The position numbers and the translations under genes are program-made. A DNA stretch of 64,000 nt from Tetrahymena thermophila SB210 (lineage: Eukaryota > Ciliophora > Oligohymenophorea > Hymenostomatida > Tetrahymenidae). The notes under the pieces were generated by a model. It ran no database searches. It saw nothing but the letters and a program-made list of their open reading frames with translations, and was not told the DNA's origin. Of the stretch, positions 63,101-64,000 are shown one piece after another (position 1 is the stretch's first letter; the number at the start of each line of letters is the position of its first letter). The stretch is from positions 1 to 64,000 of the forward strand of contig NW_002476533.1 of the NCBI RefSeq assembly GCF_000189635.1. Direction: 5' to 3'.

Positions 63101-63336
63101 AAATGATGAGCTAAATTAACAAAGAAAGAAGAAATAAAAGCAAGCAAGCAAGCACAATAAAAAGAAAAAGAAAAATGAGCTTTATTATTTTAAATTCGTT
63201 TTATAATTAAAAATATCGCAATCAAAAATAACTAAACTGTTTTTACCTAAGATCAAGTGTCAAATTTGAGAGATTAATGCAATTTGCTAAAGCAGAACCA
63301 AAGCCTGATATACCTTTTACACCAATTTATTCGTAT
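60156..63336 (-). pseudogene. LRR gene VIII, nine repeats, first exon missing
   Basis: Last exon 60156-60246 ends SKCLKSKRLVVFKIQF. LRR exons, all 90 nt and phase 2: 60466-60555, 60823-60912, 61185-61274, 61459-61548, 61816-61905, 62178-62267, 62535-62624, 62889-62978, 63247-63336. The residue after LTL is E, L, N, V, D, S, N, D, D in that order. The exon at 63247 has the acceptor signature of a first LRR exon (as in V and VI), so exon 1 should lie about 460 bp upstream, near 63680-63800. Instead the sequence breaks at 63560 into an unrelated insert and then another LRR cassette. The gene has therefore lost its start, or the assembly joins two arrays. The introns after 61185 and 61459 differ in length (274 versus about 350 bp period). 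Confidence 0.72.
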
Positions 63337-63560
63337 CTTTTTATTGAATAAAAAATATATAATTTATTAGTTAATTAGAAGGAAAAAATAAGATTATTTA
63401 ATTAATAATTAGTTAAACTAATAAAGAAAGAAAAAATTAAGCAAGCACAATAAAAAGAAAACGAAAAAGAAATCAAATAAATTAAAAGAGCTTTAATGTT
63501 TTAAATTAATTTTTATAATTAAAAATATTACAATCCAAAATAAAAAAATTTTTTTTATTA

Positions 63561-63701
63561 ACTCTTTAACTTGGGGGAAAGAACTTTTGAGGGTTATTTT
63601 GAATAAGGCTATTTGCTTGTGATAATGTATAAGTAATTATATATAGGGCCCCTATCCCGAGTGCATGTCACCATGTGCGAGTATGTATGTATGTATGTAT
63701 A
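63561..63701. mobile_element. Foreign insert at a broken LRR array junction
   Basis: LRR intron-1 sequence stops at 63560 (TTTTTTATTA) and 141 bp of unrelated, less AT-rich DNA follows: GGGGGAAAG, GGGCCCCTATCCC, then GAGTGCAT (63659), ATGTGCGAGTAT (63673-63684) and a (TATG)n microsatellite. LRR exon sequence starts again in mid-exon at about 63702. The motif pair and the microsatellite-to-LRR order are the same as at 31971-32192. Confidence 0.6.
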
Positions 63702-64000
63702 GCACCAATTTAATTTTCACTTTTTAAATATTGAAGAAAAAATAAATAAATAATTAATTAGTTATTTAGAAGGAAAAAATGAAGAAAAAATATGAAATAA
63801 TAAGACTAATGAAAAATAAAAGCAAAAGTTAAAAATAATTAAATAAAATGATGAGCTAAATTAACAAAGAAAGAAGAAATAAAACCAAACAAGCAAGTAC
63901 AATAAAAAGAAAAAGAAAAATGAGCTTTATTATTTTAAATTTGTTTTATAATTAAAAATATCACAATCCAAAATAAATAAACTGTTTTTACTTAAGATAA
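63702..64000 (-). pseudogene. LRR fragment IX at the right edge
   Basis: A partial LRR exon (63702-63719, only its first 18 nt next to the acceptor), one ordinary family intron, and the 3' end of the next LRR exon from 63992, running off the window. This is part of another array joined to gene VIII through the insert at 63561-63701. Confidence 0.7.

Noticed and set aside
1..64000. tRNA, rRNA, telomere (GGGGTT arrays) or the 15-bp Tetrahymena chromosome breakage sequence
   Set aside because: Looked for characteristic motifs by eye on both strands and found none; a covariance-model scan would be needed to be certain for tRNA.

Overview
The window comes from a very AT-rich ciliate nuclear genome, most likely Tetrahymena or a close relative. 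Genes read through only if TAA and TAG mean glutamine and TGA is the sole stop. Introns are short, AT-rich and GT...AG. Standard-code ORF calling therefore breaks nearly every gene here; the models below were rebuilt by hand in the ciliate code.

Layout. 1-2404: end of a leucine-rich-repeat (LRR) gene (I, minus strand). 3.5-31 kb is an ordinary genic island: an unrecognised multi-exon gene (3552-5075, minus), a RAE1/Gle2 mRNA-export WD40 gene (6092-7708, plus), a ten-exon choline-transporter-like SLC44 gene (8129-10784, minus), a nine-exon secreted cysteine-rich protein (13928-18226, plus), a tandem family of C-x2-H/C-x2-C coiled-coil proteins (copies A-C at 18.6-26.6 kb, with a decayed fourth copy to 28.6 kb, all minus), and an intronless multi-pass membrane protein (29039-30538, plus).

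From 31 kb to the right edge almost everything belongs to one young LRR family: genes II (-), III (+), IV (+), V (-), VI (-), VII (+), VIII (-) and a fragment IX. All share one plan: a 145-146-nt first exon starting MIQQI, then 7-13 cassettes each made of a 90-nt phase-2 exon (one 30-residue ribonuclease-inhibitor-type LRR) plus an intron of about 170-300 bp (one 366-bp MITE insertion enlarges one intron to 676 bp), then an 85-94-nt last exon ending in a basic motif around SKRLV. About 68 complete LRR exons are visible. Introns and framework codons are nearly identical between cassettes, while a few codons at the two ends of each exon vary strongly. These encode the residues expected to be exposed on the LRR beta-strand.

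The LRR region also carries mobile-element traces: a MITE inside an intron of gene III, a hAT-transposase-like fragment between genes VII and VIII, hAT-like terminal motifs upstream of several LRR genes, and two unrelated inserts that break LRR arrays and share a short motif. Three of the seven visible first exons carry 1-bp deletions, so the cluster mixes intact genes (II, IV, VII) with probable pseudogenes. A 100-N assembly gap sits where the last exon of gene V should be.
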